DNA from: Pelomyxa schiedti
Taxonomy: Eukaryota; Evosea; Pelobiontida; Pelomyxidae
DNA length: 58,143 bases
Assembly: GCA_020536535.1 (NCBI GenBank)
Contig: JAHLWZ010000891.1
Coordinates: forward strand, 1 to 58,143
Reading direction: 5' to 3'
The translations under genes were made by a program, and so were the position numbers. The notes beneath the pieces were generated by a model. It was not told the origin of the DNA. It saw only the letters and a list, made by a program, of their open reading frames with translations, and did no database searches. Shown here one piece after another: positions 22,860-33,289 of the stretch. The first letter of the stretch is position 1, and each line of letters opens with the position of its first letter.

Positions 22860-23593
22860 AGGCAAATAGGGCTCCTGAACTGACAATAATGGAAGAATGC
22901 TGTCCGACTGTCAGAGCATACTCTGGAAAGCATCCCTTTTGCGTTGCGTTTTTGGATTTCAGAAAGATCTACTCAAGTACTTGAAGTGTAAGAGAACTAT
23001 GTTCCCCGATGCACGGCCAAACAAAGCAATGAAGCTATTGGGAGAGTGCGCTTAAGCACCCGTTGACTTTGTTGTTGTAGCCTGGAATGTGGGTGCACTG
23101 TTGGGATGTTTAGTGGATGGCAAGCAATTCTACTCCTTGTTCTGGAGCCACTTGGGTTCACCCAGTCACAGGTTTGAATATATAGATATTTTATTGCCCT
23201 CCTTTTACACTGTTAAAACAGCCTATCATCGAGCTCATTAATGTTTCGGATCATAGTGAAAGGCATCATTGGGAGTCTTTCCCCACAACTACTAAATTGG
23301 AGCCTTGCCAGAGCAGCCACGGTTTTTGGACTGTCACTCATTTCCATCAAGTGGAGGTACACCAGAACCAAGACATAGCAAAATAAGGCCTCATAAACCC
23401 ACCTTTGTCTGGCACTACAAGCAAGAAAATTCACTCCAGAAAAAAAACTTTCACTTTCTTCTCGAAGGTTTCGTATTGAAATTCAGCATGAAACAACTGT
23501 TAATCTGTTTTGACTAAGCACAGCAGTGCCAGAGAAAGGAAGCTCGATGTTCATGTATTTTACGAACACAACATTGTTTTTGCATTGGGAGTC
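22860..23593. other. Inter-kinase region, no supported gene
   Basis: Short coding-like patches occur (plus strand near 22880-23060, KDLLKYLKCKR; minus strand near 23213-23380, RLPMMPFTMIRNINELDD) but I cannot assemble them into a gene. They may be remnants of a third kinase-family copy or a small unresolved gene. Confidence 0.35.
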
Positions 23594-26218
23594 CTAGGTG
23601 TATCTGGCCAATTTATCCCAGTTGTCACTAAATCGTTGAAGGGAAACACGTCCACGGCGCTCTGTGCAGAGTTAGATTCCGAGATCTTGTCTGTGGGAGA
23701 GTGAACAAACCCAGAGCACACTTCAGCTCATATATTGTCGCCTCGTCGGGAATTTTACGACGCAGTACGGCTACAAGTTGTTCCCATGAGACGTCGACTA
23801 TTTTGTGGTCTCTAGGAAGAGGGGCCGACACCTCATACTGCCAGAATTGCCTTGCCTCTTCAGTTGGCACCATGTAGACGAACCTGGCTTCGCCTAAGTT
23901 GCGGATGACGTCGTCAATGTTTAGGCGCTGGCGATTGAACTTTAGAATTGCGAAATTACTCAATTTGGGTGCTCATACGTCGCCAGGGGTTGCAAACCGA
24001 CAACCTGTTATCAAACTACCCTGGATGAAGTATCAGAAAACGGTATATGGAGGGTGAGGCAAACCAAGAGGGGTCGCGGCGGTTCTTGAGTTGGACCGTT
24101 TAAAGCTTCAAGGTCTAGTTGGTCATCACGTGCTATTGCAGTATGGACCTGGTCACTTTCGAGCTCATTGAATGGAATACACCGCATCATGACTTCGTAT
24201 ATTATTGATCCAAACGAGAATCTGCACATTTGGTCAGAGTTACATAAAGTGTTTCACGTTTTCAACATGTCGGCAGCAGTCGTGGCCCCCTCGTAGAGGC
24301 CAGTAGATAGCGGCAATGAAAGTTCGGGAGCAGCATAGTTTGCTAGAAAGGAAGATATCAGTGAATGTTATAGATTTTCATCTGTTTGGCCTGGGGAACA
24401 AACCAGTCCCCTCAAAGTGATCAATCGGTAAACACATATCAAGCCCTTTTAGCAGCCTTTTACTGAGTCCCATGTCCGCCAGCTGTTGATGATTAAAATG
24501 TATTCGATAGAAAGTAATATAGGTATACCTTGGCTGTGATGTCTTCAGAAACCAGGATATTGCTTGGCTTTAGGTCGCAATGAACTATCCTCAAGTGGTG
24601 GAGTATTCGAACTCCGTGTGCCTTAACAAAAAGGGGTTATCTCTATGAATAGACTGTGTGGAGTCATACAGCTCCAATGAGCAACCACATCCAGTCTGAG
24701 GGGCTCAAGCAAGTACCCTGGCTGTGGATTAGTTTGTGTAAGTCAGTCATTGCCAGCTCTGTTACTATCCAGAAACTTTTCTTATCTGGAGCAGGACAGG
24801 CACCTAAAACATTAAAAAGGGTGTCTTCAATCTAGGAAAACGGCTGAGCACCATACCTATTAAGTGGATGATATTGTTCTGCTGCTGCGCTTCTCTGTGG
24901 GGAAAAAAAATTGACATTTGAGATTATTTAAGAACGGGTCATACTGCAAAATTTCCAGCTCTTTGTATATAGCGCTGACAGCCAGAAAATCAGTTACTTG
25001 GATTACTTTTACAGCCATCTTGATGTTAGCGCCCCTGGCAGAGAAAACAGTTGAAAAGCCACCGCTTCCAATTTCTTTTTCCAGGATTATCTCAGCACTA
25101 TTCAAAACATGTACACCAAATGGTATAGGAACTTTCATTAATTCGGCACTTGTTGTAGTAGTAGTTGTCTGGCTGAGTGGCACCGCCGAATCACAAACTG
25201 CCATGTGCGTCTCGGTGGATACTTTCGCATTATTGGCAGTGGGCTCGTCACTATCATAAGCAGCGTCGTTCTCGTTCTCGTTGGAGTCATCATCAGAACT
25301 GCTTGCCTGAGAGACGGCATCTTGAAGCACCGCACTGGTCTCAGCCGAGGAAGTAAGAGCAGTAGAACTCGTAGATATCGTAGATTTGGTAACACTGGGG
25401 CAGAGTTGTTTTGGATCAGCTGGAACATAGGGGGTGTACCCTGTGCATTGAAAGCTGGAAGGGACGAGACGGCCTTGTGTGAGAACCTTGGACAGCCCCT
25501 GCAGCAGTGGATTTTTGGTTGGCAGTGGAATTTGTTGCTGAGCTGGTGATGCCGGTGCAGGATGTAGAGCCATCATATTCTGGGCAGTGGGGATGAATGG
25601 CAAAGGTGGTGGAAGTGAAGTCTGTTGTTCACAATCCTCCATGGACACTTGAGCAACTTCGCCATTTCCAGGAGAAACGAGTTCAAACTCAACGCTGGAT
25701 ACAGTCGTAGTAGAAGTAGTAGTTAAAGTAGTAGCAGTAGGAGTCGTACAAGTCAGAGCTTTCGTTGCCGCAGTACCCAGGGGCTTTGGATCAGTTTGTA
25801 ATAGTGGTACATAAGGGGTGTATTCTCTGCCCTCCCGAATAATCCTGGAGTCATCAACGAGGCCAGGTATGTTACTCCTGAGCAGCGGAGGTGGTTGTGA
25901 TTGTCGTGACTGTGGCTGCGGTTGTGGTTGTGGTTGTGAGCGAGGAACTGCCTGCTGCGATTGCACTGGGAAAGAAGGACACACGTAAGGACGCACGGGC
26001 AATGCTTCAACAGGAAGGTACAACCACTGTGTGTCTGGGAGGTACACGCCTCTGCTTGCCTTCGGCTTCTTCGGGTCCCACTCGGGCGGGTACGCCTCTG
26101 CGAACTCCAACTGCAGGTACCAATACTTCTGATTCCAGACGAATGAATTGTAGATCGCCCAAATCGCCTCAAGTGACCTGAAGACGTAATAGACATATCT
26201 GCGTTTCACCTGCGCCAT
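23594..26218 (-). CDS. Protein kinase 2 with long disordered N-terminus and C-terminal W..F module
   Basis: The start ATG at 26218 gives MAQVKRRYVYYVFRSLEAIW, an aromatic conserved-looking head. About 270 residues rich in Pro, Gln, Ser and Thr follow, including a QPQPQPQPQ run and an acidic SDDDSNENEND patch. The kinase domain starts ILEKEIGSGGFSTVFSARG with the ATP lysine in MAVKVIQ. It continues through ENIIH-type linker exons, CPAPDKKSFWIVTELAMTDL, the loop IVHCDLKPSNILVSED, the metal-binding site LADMGLSKRLL, ANYAAPELSLPL and CRFSFGSIIYEVMMRCIPF. All catalytic residues seen are intact, with DMG in place of DFG. After the kinase come ARQFWQYEVSAPL, VSWEQLVAVLRRKIPDEATI and RVSLQRFSDNWDKLARYT, homologous to the tail of kinase 1. 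It belongs to the TKL-like Ser/Thr kinases of protists. Exon joins near 23690 are uncertain. Confidence 0.82.
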
Positions 26219-26360
26219 AAATTTTCTGGAACCGTCGTTTAGTCACCGTGTGATATGGCTATTATGGATGCGCTAGTGTGTGTAAGGCTTCGTGATTGTT
26301 CAGGGGGTGTTTTTAGAAGTGAGAAAAAAAACCACTGGTGGAACAAGAAAAGACTACGAC

Positions 26361-26760
26361 TTACATCCCAGCACGGGACATGACCTCCTCAGCAGTGAGC
26401 CTCTTCTTGTCTGTACGTCCTGCCTTTTGTGCGTCAGCGTGGTCCTTTTCATCCTGAGCGATAATCTCGTCACACACAGGCATTTCACGCAACTTGTCCA
26501 TCCTTCCTCCAACGCGGGACCAGCCCTTCTTGCACCACAGTATGTAGTCGTAATCCATCCCCCGCTCAAAGTGTATCTCGTCCCCGAACAGGTTAAGTTT
26601 TTGGGTAAAATTTGATAAATGTATGATAACAGGGTCTAAAAATGAAGTCGCCGATCAAGTCTCCTTCCTCTAACGTTGTGGAATCTTCTCTCCACCCTGT
26701 TACGCCGTAGAACGTAGTGACGAGACCTAGGGAGCAAAAATAATGGTAGACTAGGGTTCA
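26361..26760 (-). CDS. Small unrecognised gene, partial
   Basis: Minus-strand coding patches read VTTFYGVTGWREDSTTLEEG, then after an intron NLFGDEIHFERGMDYDYILW, CKKGWSRVGGRMDKLREMPV and a Lys/Asp-rich end (DHADAQKAGRTDKKRLTAEE). The amino-acid composition and the clean 3' splice site support a real gene. The start lies upstream of about 26730, possibly near the assembly gap. The end may be the TAA at 26361 or a further exon, since the last codons contain the donor-like ATGTAAGT. I do not recognise it. Confidence 0.4.
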
Positions 26761-26855
26761 CTTGAAAGAACATAATGGAAATAATTTGGGAAAGACCTAG
26801 TATTTCTTGGAGGTTTCTTTTGGCACAGTTACATGGGTAGTTATGAGGGTGCCAG

Positions 26856-27197
26856 CAAAGAGTGATTTTGTGGATTGTGATTGTGATGTTGTGGCTGTTG
26901 GGCAGTTACCCCGCGGCATCAGCCTGTTGCATTTGGTTGTGTGATAGTGTGAACTGTTGGGCAGTTACCCCGCGGCANNNNNNNNNNNNNNNNNNNNNNN
27001 NNNNNNNNNNNNNNNNNNNNNNNNNNNNNNNNNNNNNNNNNNNNNNNNNNNNNNNNNNNNNNNNNNNNNNNNNNNNNGCATGTTGTTGACTTTTGTTGTT
27101 GTTGGAAGGGTAGCTTGGCTTGGGGTTCGTTGTTGAGCTTGCTTTGGTTACTCTTTATGGTGCTCTTGTTTTGTTGTTGGTTGAACTGAGAACTCAC
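26856..27197 (+). repeat. Duplicated segment, copy 1, interrupted by assembly gap
   Basis: The sequence on both sides of the 100-N gap is identical to 27396-27655: the left part up to 'cccgcggca' and the right part from 'gcatgttgttgac' to 'gagaactcact'. In copy 2 only 18 nt separate these two parts. Inside each copy a 28-nt unit (gttgggcagttaccccgcgg...) occurs twice. Confidence 0.9.
26978..27077. other. Assembly gap, 100 N
   Basis: Exactly 100 N, a conventional placeholder for a gap of unknown size. Comparison with copy 2 of the flanking duplication suggests the true missing piece could be as short as 18 nt. Confidence 0.97.
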
Positions 27198-27395
27198 TCC
27201 TCGAATCTGCAGTAAGAGAGATATCAGGAACGAATAATAGAGTAGGATCCAATAATCTTCTTAAACTATCTGTAAATAAAAGTCAAAACCTAGGAGGATC
27301 AAGTAATGTAAATAAATACCTGTGTGTACTGCGCTGCCATTGAATTCTCCAGGATCCCCCCAGAATGCGTGATTGGGCAAACGGAATTGAAGGAG

Positions 27396-27655
27396 AAAGA
27401 GTGATTTTGTGGATTGTGATTGTGATGTTGTGGCTGTTGGGCAGTTACCCCGCGGCATCAGCCTGTTGCATTTGGTTGTGTGATAGTGTGAACTGTTGGG
27501 CAGTTACCCCGCGGCATCAGCCCACACTTGGTGTGCATGTTGTTGACTTTTGTTGTTGTTGGAAGGGTAGCTTGGCTTGGGGTTCGTTGTTGAGCTTGCT
27601 TTGGTTACTCTTTATGGTGCTCTTGTTTTGTTGTTGGTTGAACTGAGAACTCACT
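27396..27655 (+). repeat. Duplicated segment, copy 2
   Basis: Complete copy of the segment broken by the gap upstream. It is GT-rich, with two internal copies of a gttgggcagttaccccgcggcatcagcc unit. No coding role is apparent. Confidence 0.9.
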
Positions 27656-29106
27656 GGGATTTTCCTTGTTGCCCCCAGAAGCGACTGAATGCATACTGTT
27701 GCCTCACCACAAACTCTCAGCAGTCAAGAAATGCTCATTGTATCACCCCATAGAGTCAAAATAGCAACTCATTGCCCACGTTGACGTTTGTTGTTGGCAC
27801 TGTTGACATGTCGGTTGCTTTTTCCCTTGTCCGCACCACTGCCGTTTTTTTCTTTTCTCTTCTTTTTTTTTAGCTGTTGGGGCGCCTTTTATTTTTTGTT
27901 TGCGGGATTTCCCAGGCGGAAAATTTTTGCCTGGGAACAAAAAGTGACCAGATTGTATGTTTTGAAGGGTATTTCTTCATTGACTTCCGACGTGTGGTTG
28001 TGGGTTCTGCCACTATGGCTTCGCTGACAGTTGGTCGGTCCGACAGGGGCTTCCTCCAATGACTTTATGTTGTTAGTGTGGGTTTGTTGCTTTGGATGGC
28101 TTGAAGATTGAGACTACGAAGACAACTGGAAGCTGGCCTTGTCCTATCTTGGTGCTTGCATTGTGCCATGGTGAGTGCGCTCAAGCTGTGTTTCGCTGCC
28201 GGTAATTGCCAGTTCTCCCCATCGGCACATGGCTTGCATCTCGTTGCACTCAACAATCCAGATAATCTGAAGTGCCATTTGAGTGGTTAAACTTGGAAGT
28301 AGTTGTTACCTTCAGGTTGTATCTCTTAAAGCACCTCTTTCTCAGGTGCGCGGGGTGAAGAGGAACTGCTTCGGAGTTGAAACTCTCGTCGTCTTCAAAC
28401 CCGAGAAAACAGTGACACAGGGCCCTGATGTGCTGAAGCAAAGTGAAGGTTTTCCCCATGAAAAAGCACAAGCACAGGCCATAAACCCAGCTCAACCCTC
28501 ATTCCTGCAACTGATTAAGTGACAATACTGAAGCAAGGAATAAAAATAACCCCCCACCTATTCACCAAAATTGGGACTCACACTTCACACTTTTAATTTT
28601 TTGGATCTTGCCATGCGATGCTCCTCAGACGCTGGAAAGACCACGAAACGGTAGAACGTGTCTGGTCCAGATGTGGTCCAGACATTTCAGAATTTTCCCT
28701 TCACAGGGAACACAGAGAACCAGGACCTTTTCTGCCTCGTTGATACCAAAAATATTACACAGAGCGGGAAAAAGAGGACTGTGGAGCGGACCTCGCGGCA
28801 ATTAGTTTCCAATTAGAGTTGTGCCACGGACAAACCAAATACGTTGCCACTGGTTATTCCCAAACGCCAACAAAGGATCCGCTCCGTGTGTCTCTACTCC
28901 CTTTCTTTCTCCGCGTACGTTGTTCACCCAGATCTCCAAGATCCACCAACATCAGTCCTCGCCTCTATTCGTATGCATGTACGGCCGAGCCATCGAAGTT
29001 CAGAAAAACAAAAAAGAACGATTTTTTTTGCACTAAGTTGGTGTTTCCATGGAAACAAGATGGCAGGGGTTTCCTGTTTCTGTTACTGTTGACCCACAAT
29101 CCCTCC
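27656..29106. other. Sparse region; possible small plus-strand gene near 28169-28521
   Basis: Most of this stretch shows no gene. A plus-strand candidate begins ATG at about 28169 (MVSALKLCFAAGNCQFSPSA), crosses a possible 30-nt intron at about 28288-28317, and ends LQLIK with a stop near 28521. It includes GVKRNCFGVETLVVFKPEKT. No domain is recognised, and the support is only codon-like composition. Confidence 0.3.
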
Positions 29107-31683
29107 TCATGTTTTCGACACAGGAGGAGGGTCTCTGTGCACCATCCCCACGCAGTACTGCTCCACGAACTTGTGCACCTCAGAGTCCGCCAGCTCCCCT
29201 GGGTCGGCCAGGGCCACGCACTGCGGGGGCTCCGAGTGCACCAGCGGCGCCGACGACGACGACGGCGAGAAGTACGCGTGCTCCAGCGCAGCCTCGGCCG
29301 TGGGGCGGTCGCGGCACCCAGAGCGCAGCAGGCTCGACAGCAGCGAGACCGCGTCGCCCGGCGCCTGCGGCAGCAGCTTCTCCAGGAACATGAAGCCCTG
29401 TGGCCCGAGCTGCGCCATTATGGGGCTGCTGGATTTGATGTGCCCGGGCACTGGCTCCGTTGACCTGTAGGCCAGGTGCTATTGGGAATGGGAATTTTAG
29501 AATTGGGTGTGTAGGGTTTTTAAGTTGAGTGGTATTGGTTGGGGTGGAGAACAAACGTTGAGTGCGGCCATTGTGAAGAGTGGTCTGCCGTACAGCATTT
29601 CGCCTAGTATACATCCAACAGACCAGACGTCTGCTGCTTTCCAGTCTTGTATTGTCCCGTTGATCACCTCGGGTGCGTGGTATCGATGCGGAGGTGGTAT
29701 TGGAGGAACACCTGGCGCTTGATTAGAAGCTGCTCGGAAAAGTAAAGGCGGCAGTGATGTTGTGATATTCGCAGGTTCCACTTGCGTTGCATGACTGAAA
29801 CCAGACAGAACGATGTGATTGGCATAAGTTATTGCACTAAATTCTCTCAACAATATGACGGAGGGTCTCAAGTATCGGTGAACCTGCAGAATGTTGGATG
29901 CATTTAAGAAGTACGGGCGTACCACTCCATGAGAGTGCAAATAGGAAAGTGTGTGCAAAAGCTGAAAAATAGTATTACATATGCTCTCGAGGGTGAGTGA
30001 ATAAGTTCTATTGCTACGTAGAATGAAATCCAAATCGTACTTATAATATGGATGTTCCAGGAAAAACCAATTATCCTGACTTTTCTTGTTAGTGCTTGAA
30101 GATAGAAAAAAGAAACCAGAGGTGAACTAACCGTGGAAGGGCCTTGTACTATGGTAGTGACCGGTATGATACAAAGATGAGCGAGTTTACTCAATAACAT
30201 TGGTTGCCTGTTCAACCGTTAAACTGACATAAATACACAGGTACGTACTTGAAAGTCTTCGTGAGTGTGAGCGCATCGGAGACTGCTGGAAGGGGGAGTT
30301 TCTGTAGCATAACTTTTTCTTTTCTTGTTATGTCAGAGGAAACCATTTGAGAAGAAAGCTCACTTGGAATTCTTTTTAACTGCTCTAAAATACCCACTGT
30401 CTTCAAATTCTCCTAGTTGCTCAAACAAATCAAATTCTTTTCAAAAGAAATGAATGCAAGAGAAGAAAAATTCTAACATACGATTGATTTGGATAATCAT
30501 TGGTCCTGGTTTTACAGTTTTACTGCCAACAAACCAACTCATAATTCCCGAAATCGCCCCTGTGAAGTGTTACAAACATTCTGCAGCCAGGGGTAATACC
30601 TCCTGGGTGGGTTACAGACCAAGTTGATTCCATGCTGTCAGCGGAAGGTGGATGACTTGGGGTTCCTCCTAAGCGGGCAGTAGATGTATCCTTTGTACCA
30701 CTTGATTGTTTTACAGTAGCTAGTTGCTTTTGGAGCTGCACATTTTCCCCTCTCTATGTTGTAGTTGAGTGATGTGAGTAGAAGGTGTCGGAACACACTA
30801 GTTTTGCACACAGTGTTTGTGCTGTTTCTAGCTTTTGTCCCAGGTCAGCTTTTTCCATACTGGCTACCTGCAGTTCCCGTGACTGTTCTGAAATTTGTTG
30901 TGCACAATCTGATTCCATTTTCTTAATTCTGGCTTCCAACGTGCTAACAGTGCCCTGCAACATTTCGGCTCGTGATTTATACATTTCACAATTTCGTTGG
31001 GATGAATTCAGTTCCTCAGTGAGTTGAGTGTTACGTTTTTGTAAATCTTCGTAGTCATGAAGGATCTTCCTTGCATTCCTGTGACAAGTTAGTTATTAAA
31101 ACTCCAAGGAAATATAATACCTAAAGGCACCAAGGACCTTTGTAGGCGTGAAATTCTCACGACTAAGGAAGTTCTCCAAGGCAAAATTTTTCTTGACAGT
31201 GTTAAACGGGAATTTTTTACTGCACGTTGGGCAGGTGACAATTTCGTCCCTAACAGTAGTCAGCAAGCATGCCCTGCAATAAGTCACACCACAGCATGGA
31301 GTAACCACTGGCTCAACAACCTAACTATACTCAACAACCTACTTGGCGTACAAACGAAAAAAACAAAACAAAAAAAAAAACAAAAAAAAAAAAAAAAAGA
31401 AGAAGGAAAGGCACACAGGTGGCCCCAAACATAAACTGCACTCCAAATTCGAGGCCATCGCATCCACTTCCTCCTTTAACACCGTGTTCGCGTTTACTGA
31501 CGAAAACAACGCCGCGTACTCCGCACCACCGCCGCCGCTGCCGCCACCTCCTCCCAATACTGCCGGTACCACATTTGCGTCACTTGGTTCGGTGGGTATT
31601 TCCTCCGTTACTGCCGCGGTCGTAGTCGTGGTTGTTGTCGCGAACGGATCTCCTCCTTCCCCCACTGGCGGATCTTCCGTCAT
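29107..31683 (-). CDS. RING / coiled-coil / MAPK-like pseudokinase fusion
   Basis: The start ATG is at 31683. After a Thr/Gly-rich head comes a RING-like domain, LECSLCLGPP, then (after an intron with long A/T runs) VVEPVVTPCCGVTYCRAC and CPTCSKKF. The PCCGxxYC form is that of RBBP6-type RINGs. A coiled coil follows (RKILHDYEDLQKRNTQLTEE; AEMLQGTVSTLEARIKKMES). Then a CMGC-type kinase fold: FDLFEQLGEFEDSGYFRAVK, TYSLTLESICNTIFQLLHTL, HSHGVVRPYFLNASNIL, IVLSGFSHATQV, RYHAPEVINGTIQDWKAADV, WSVGCILGEMLYGRPLF, and RDRPTAEAALEHAYFS near the end. HRD is replaced by VRP and the Asp is lost; DFG reads SGFS. Thus the kinase keeps the MAPK/CDK-like C-lobe signature but lacks both catalytic aspartates. 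It may be a ubiquitin ligase that uses a kinase fold as docking platform. Confidence 0.82.
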
Positions 31684-31983
31684 CCAATCTCCTCCTTGTT
31701 GTTATTATGTATTTTATTCGTGGGTGTCAACACCAGTGCTAGCGGTTTGTGTATGTCGTCTCCTTCGTGAAAAACGATCAACTTGGTTTGATTGAGACGA
31801 AGGAACTTGGCCCTCAGGATCCGAGAACAAAAAAAAAACCTCCAAGCACAGGTGGTGAATAGAGTAACGTGGGGTTTACCCTCTTGCCAACTTGGAGGGT
31901 TGGTAGCGGGTTTGACAGAAAAGCCCTGAGGCAAAGGCTCCTGTCGACTTGCATGCTTGTTGCGATGGATTGATGATTATTCG

Positions 31984-33233
31984 ATGAACCACGTTCACAT
32001 GGGAGCACCAGTTCCCCTGTGTTACTCAAAGGTCAGTTACCCAGTGTGCAGCCAAATCTTTTGGGCAAAAAAACCATTGCCCCACATGGGATTGTGGGAG
32101 GAAACATCCACCATTCTGTACTTGTCATGGTACCAAATGAACCACTTTATGTTTCAGGGGGCTACTTACAGACCCTTCAGGCTCAGGGTTGTATGGGAGT
32201 CTGTGGGGTCTGTTACCAGAGAGGATGTTTATCTGTGGCCATTGCTGAGAACCCAATGACGTCTAATGTGCCTGATTCCTCCCGAATTGACACAGGGATT
32301 GCATTGGATATGGTGGGGCTATTTGCACAAACCACATTCAGAATTCGCAGAGCTTCTGGTGATTGAGAGAAAAGGCTCTGCCAGTGTGCATGCACTCTGA
32401 TGGGCAATTTCCCGCTCCTGGTTTTTGGTTGTAGGTTAGGACTGGTGAGAATTATTTACTGGGAAGAGTGCAACCAGCTTATTTCGCACTGTTCAAAAAG
32501 GCATGGAATTCTTTTGTGGCTGGAGGTGCAAACAGCAACAGGTACGGGGAGACTATACCAGCCAAGAAGGATTCCAATGGCACAGACAATAAATTCCAGT
32601 GAGCTAGTGTGGTACAAGTACATTATGGCAGCATATGGCTCAGGGAAGCACGGTGCCATTTTCCAAGATATATTGCCTTTTAGGAATCCATCCCAGATTG
32701 TGTATGGTGCAACAGTGATACCGGCGTTCGTTGATACCGTACCTGGTACAAAAGAGAAATCTGTGGTGCTGCCTGTGCTCCCACAAGTGTTTCTGTTTGT
32801 GGTGTTGCCAGAGCTGCTCGTTGGTTGCCTGCACACAGTAAGTTGCCCACAAGTGACACCACACACCCCCCACAACTACATTGGTATCAACGAACGCCGG
32901 TATCACTGTTGCACCATACACAATTATATTATTTACTCTTTCACCCACTGTGGAGAAAGCCCAAATTAGGTTTGGTAGACATTCTGCATTCCCCCAGTTC
33001 AATAAGTGGAGCAGGATGCAATTGCCACGGACCACGTGCTGCGCCAAACACAAAAAATGTTTCCAGGTCCAAAGGCCAACATGGGCTCCAGTAGATTGGT
33101 TCTCGAGAGTCAGTCGGAGGCTGGGAGGTGAAGGACTTCAACACCTCCCACAAGTTGGCAAACCTCCGAAATGACCAGATCAAAGAAAGAAAGAAACGGT
33201 TGTTGATGCAACATCTCGATGTCGGAATGTGAT
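31984..33233 (+). CDS. Unresolved plus-strand gene containing a large inverted repeat
   Basis: Several plus-strand segments look coding: MNHVHMGAPVPLCYSK at the possible start, GNIHHSVLVMVPNEPLYVSG, AYFALFKKAWNSFVAGGANS, then NPSQIVYGATVIPAFVDT after an 85-nt intron (about 32598-32682). A C-terminus WEVKDFNTSHKLANLRNDQI ends RLLMQHLDVGM with TGA at 33231-33233. The exon order cannot be fixed from sequence alone; the minus strand also has open frames across 32456-33180. No domain is recognised. The next gene on the same strand starts 56 bp later. Confidence 0.35.
32697..32738 (+). repeat. Inverted repeat, left arm, 42 bp
   Basis: The 42-nt arm (attgtgtatggtgcaacagt... to ...cgttcgttgatacc) is the exact reverse complement of 32883-32924. 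The arms are separated by 144 bp. Each arm, read on its own strand, encodes IVYGATVIPAFVDT. Confidence 0.95.
32883..32924 (-). repeat. Inverted repeat, right arm, 42 bp
   Basis: Exact reverse complement of 32697-32738. In the favoured plus-strand gene model this arm would fall in an intron that starts at about 32839 (gtaagttgcc). Confidence 0.95.
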
Positions 33234-33289
33234 TCCTCTTGTCATTCCGGGAAATAATGAAATAAAAAAATCAAACTCAACGTGAAGTG

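Noticed and set aside
26978-27077. Open frames running through the gap
   Set aside because: They are translations of N and have no meaning.
31343-31795. Plus-strand open frame with poly-Lys start
   Set aside because: It is antisense to the first exon and poly-T intron of the RING/pseudokinase gene.
32456-32875. Minus-strand open frame across the inverted repeat
   Set aside because: It is Thr/Ser/Gly-rich and plausible, but the plus strand gives better splice joins and a convincing C-terminus at 33120-33233. Kept only as an alternative.
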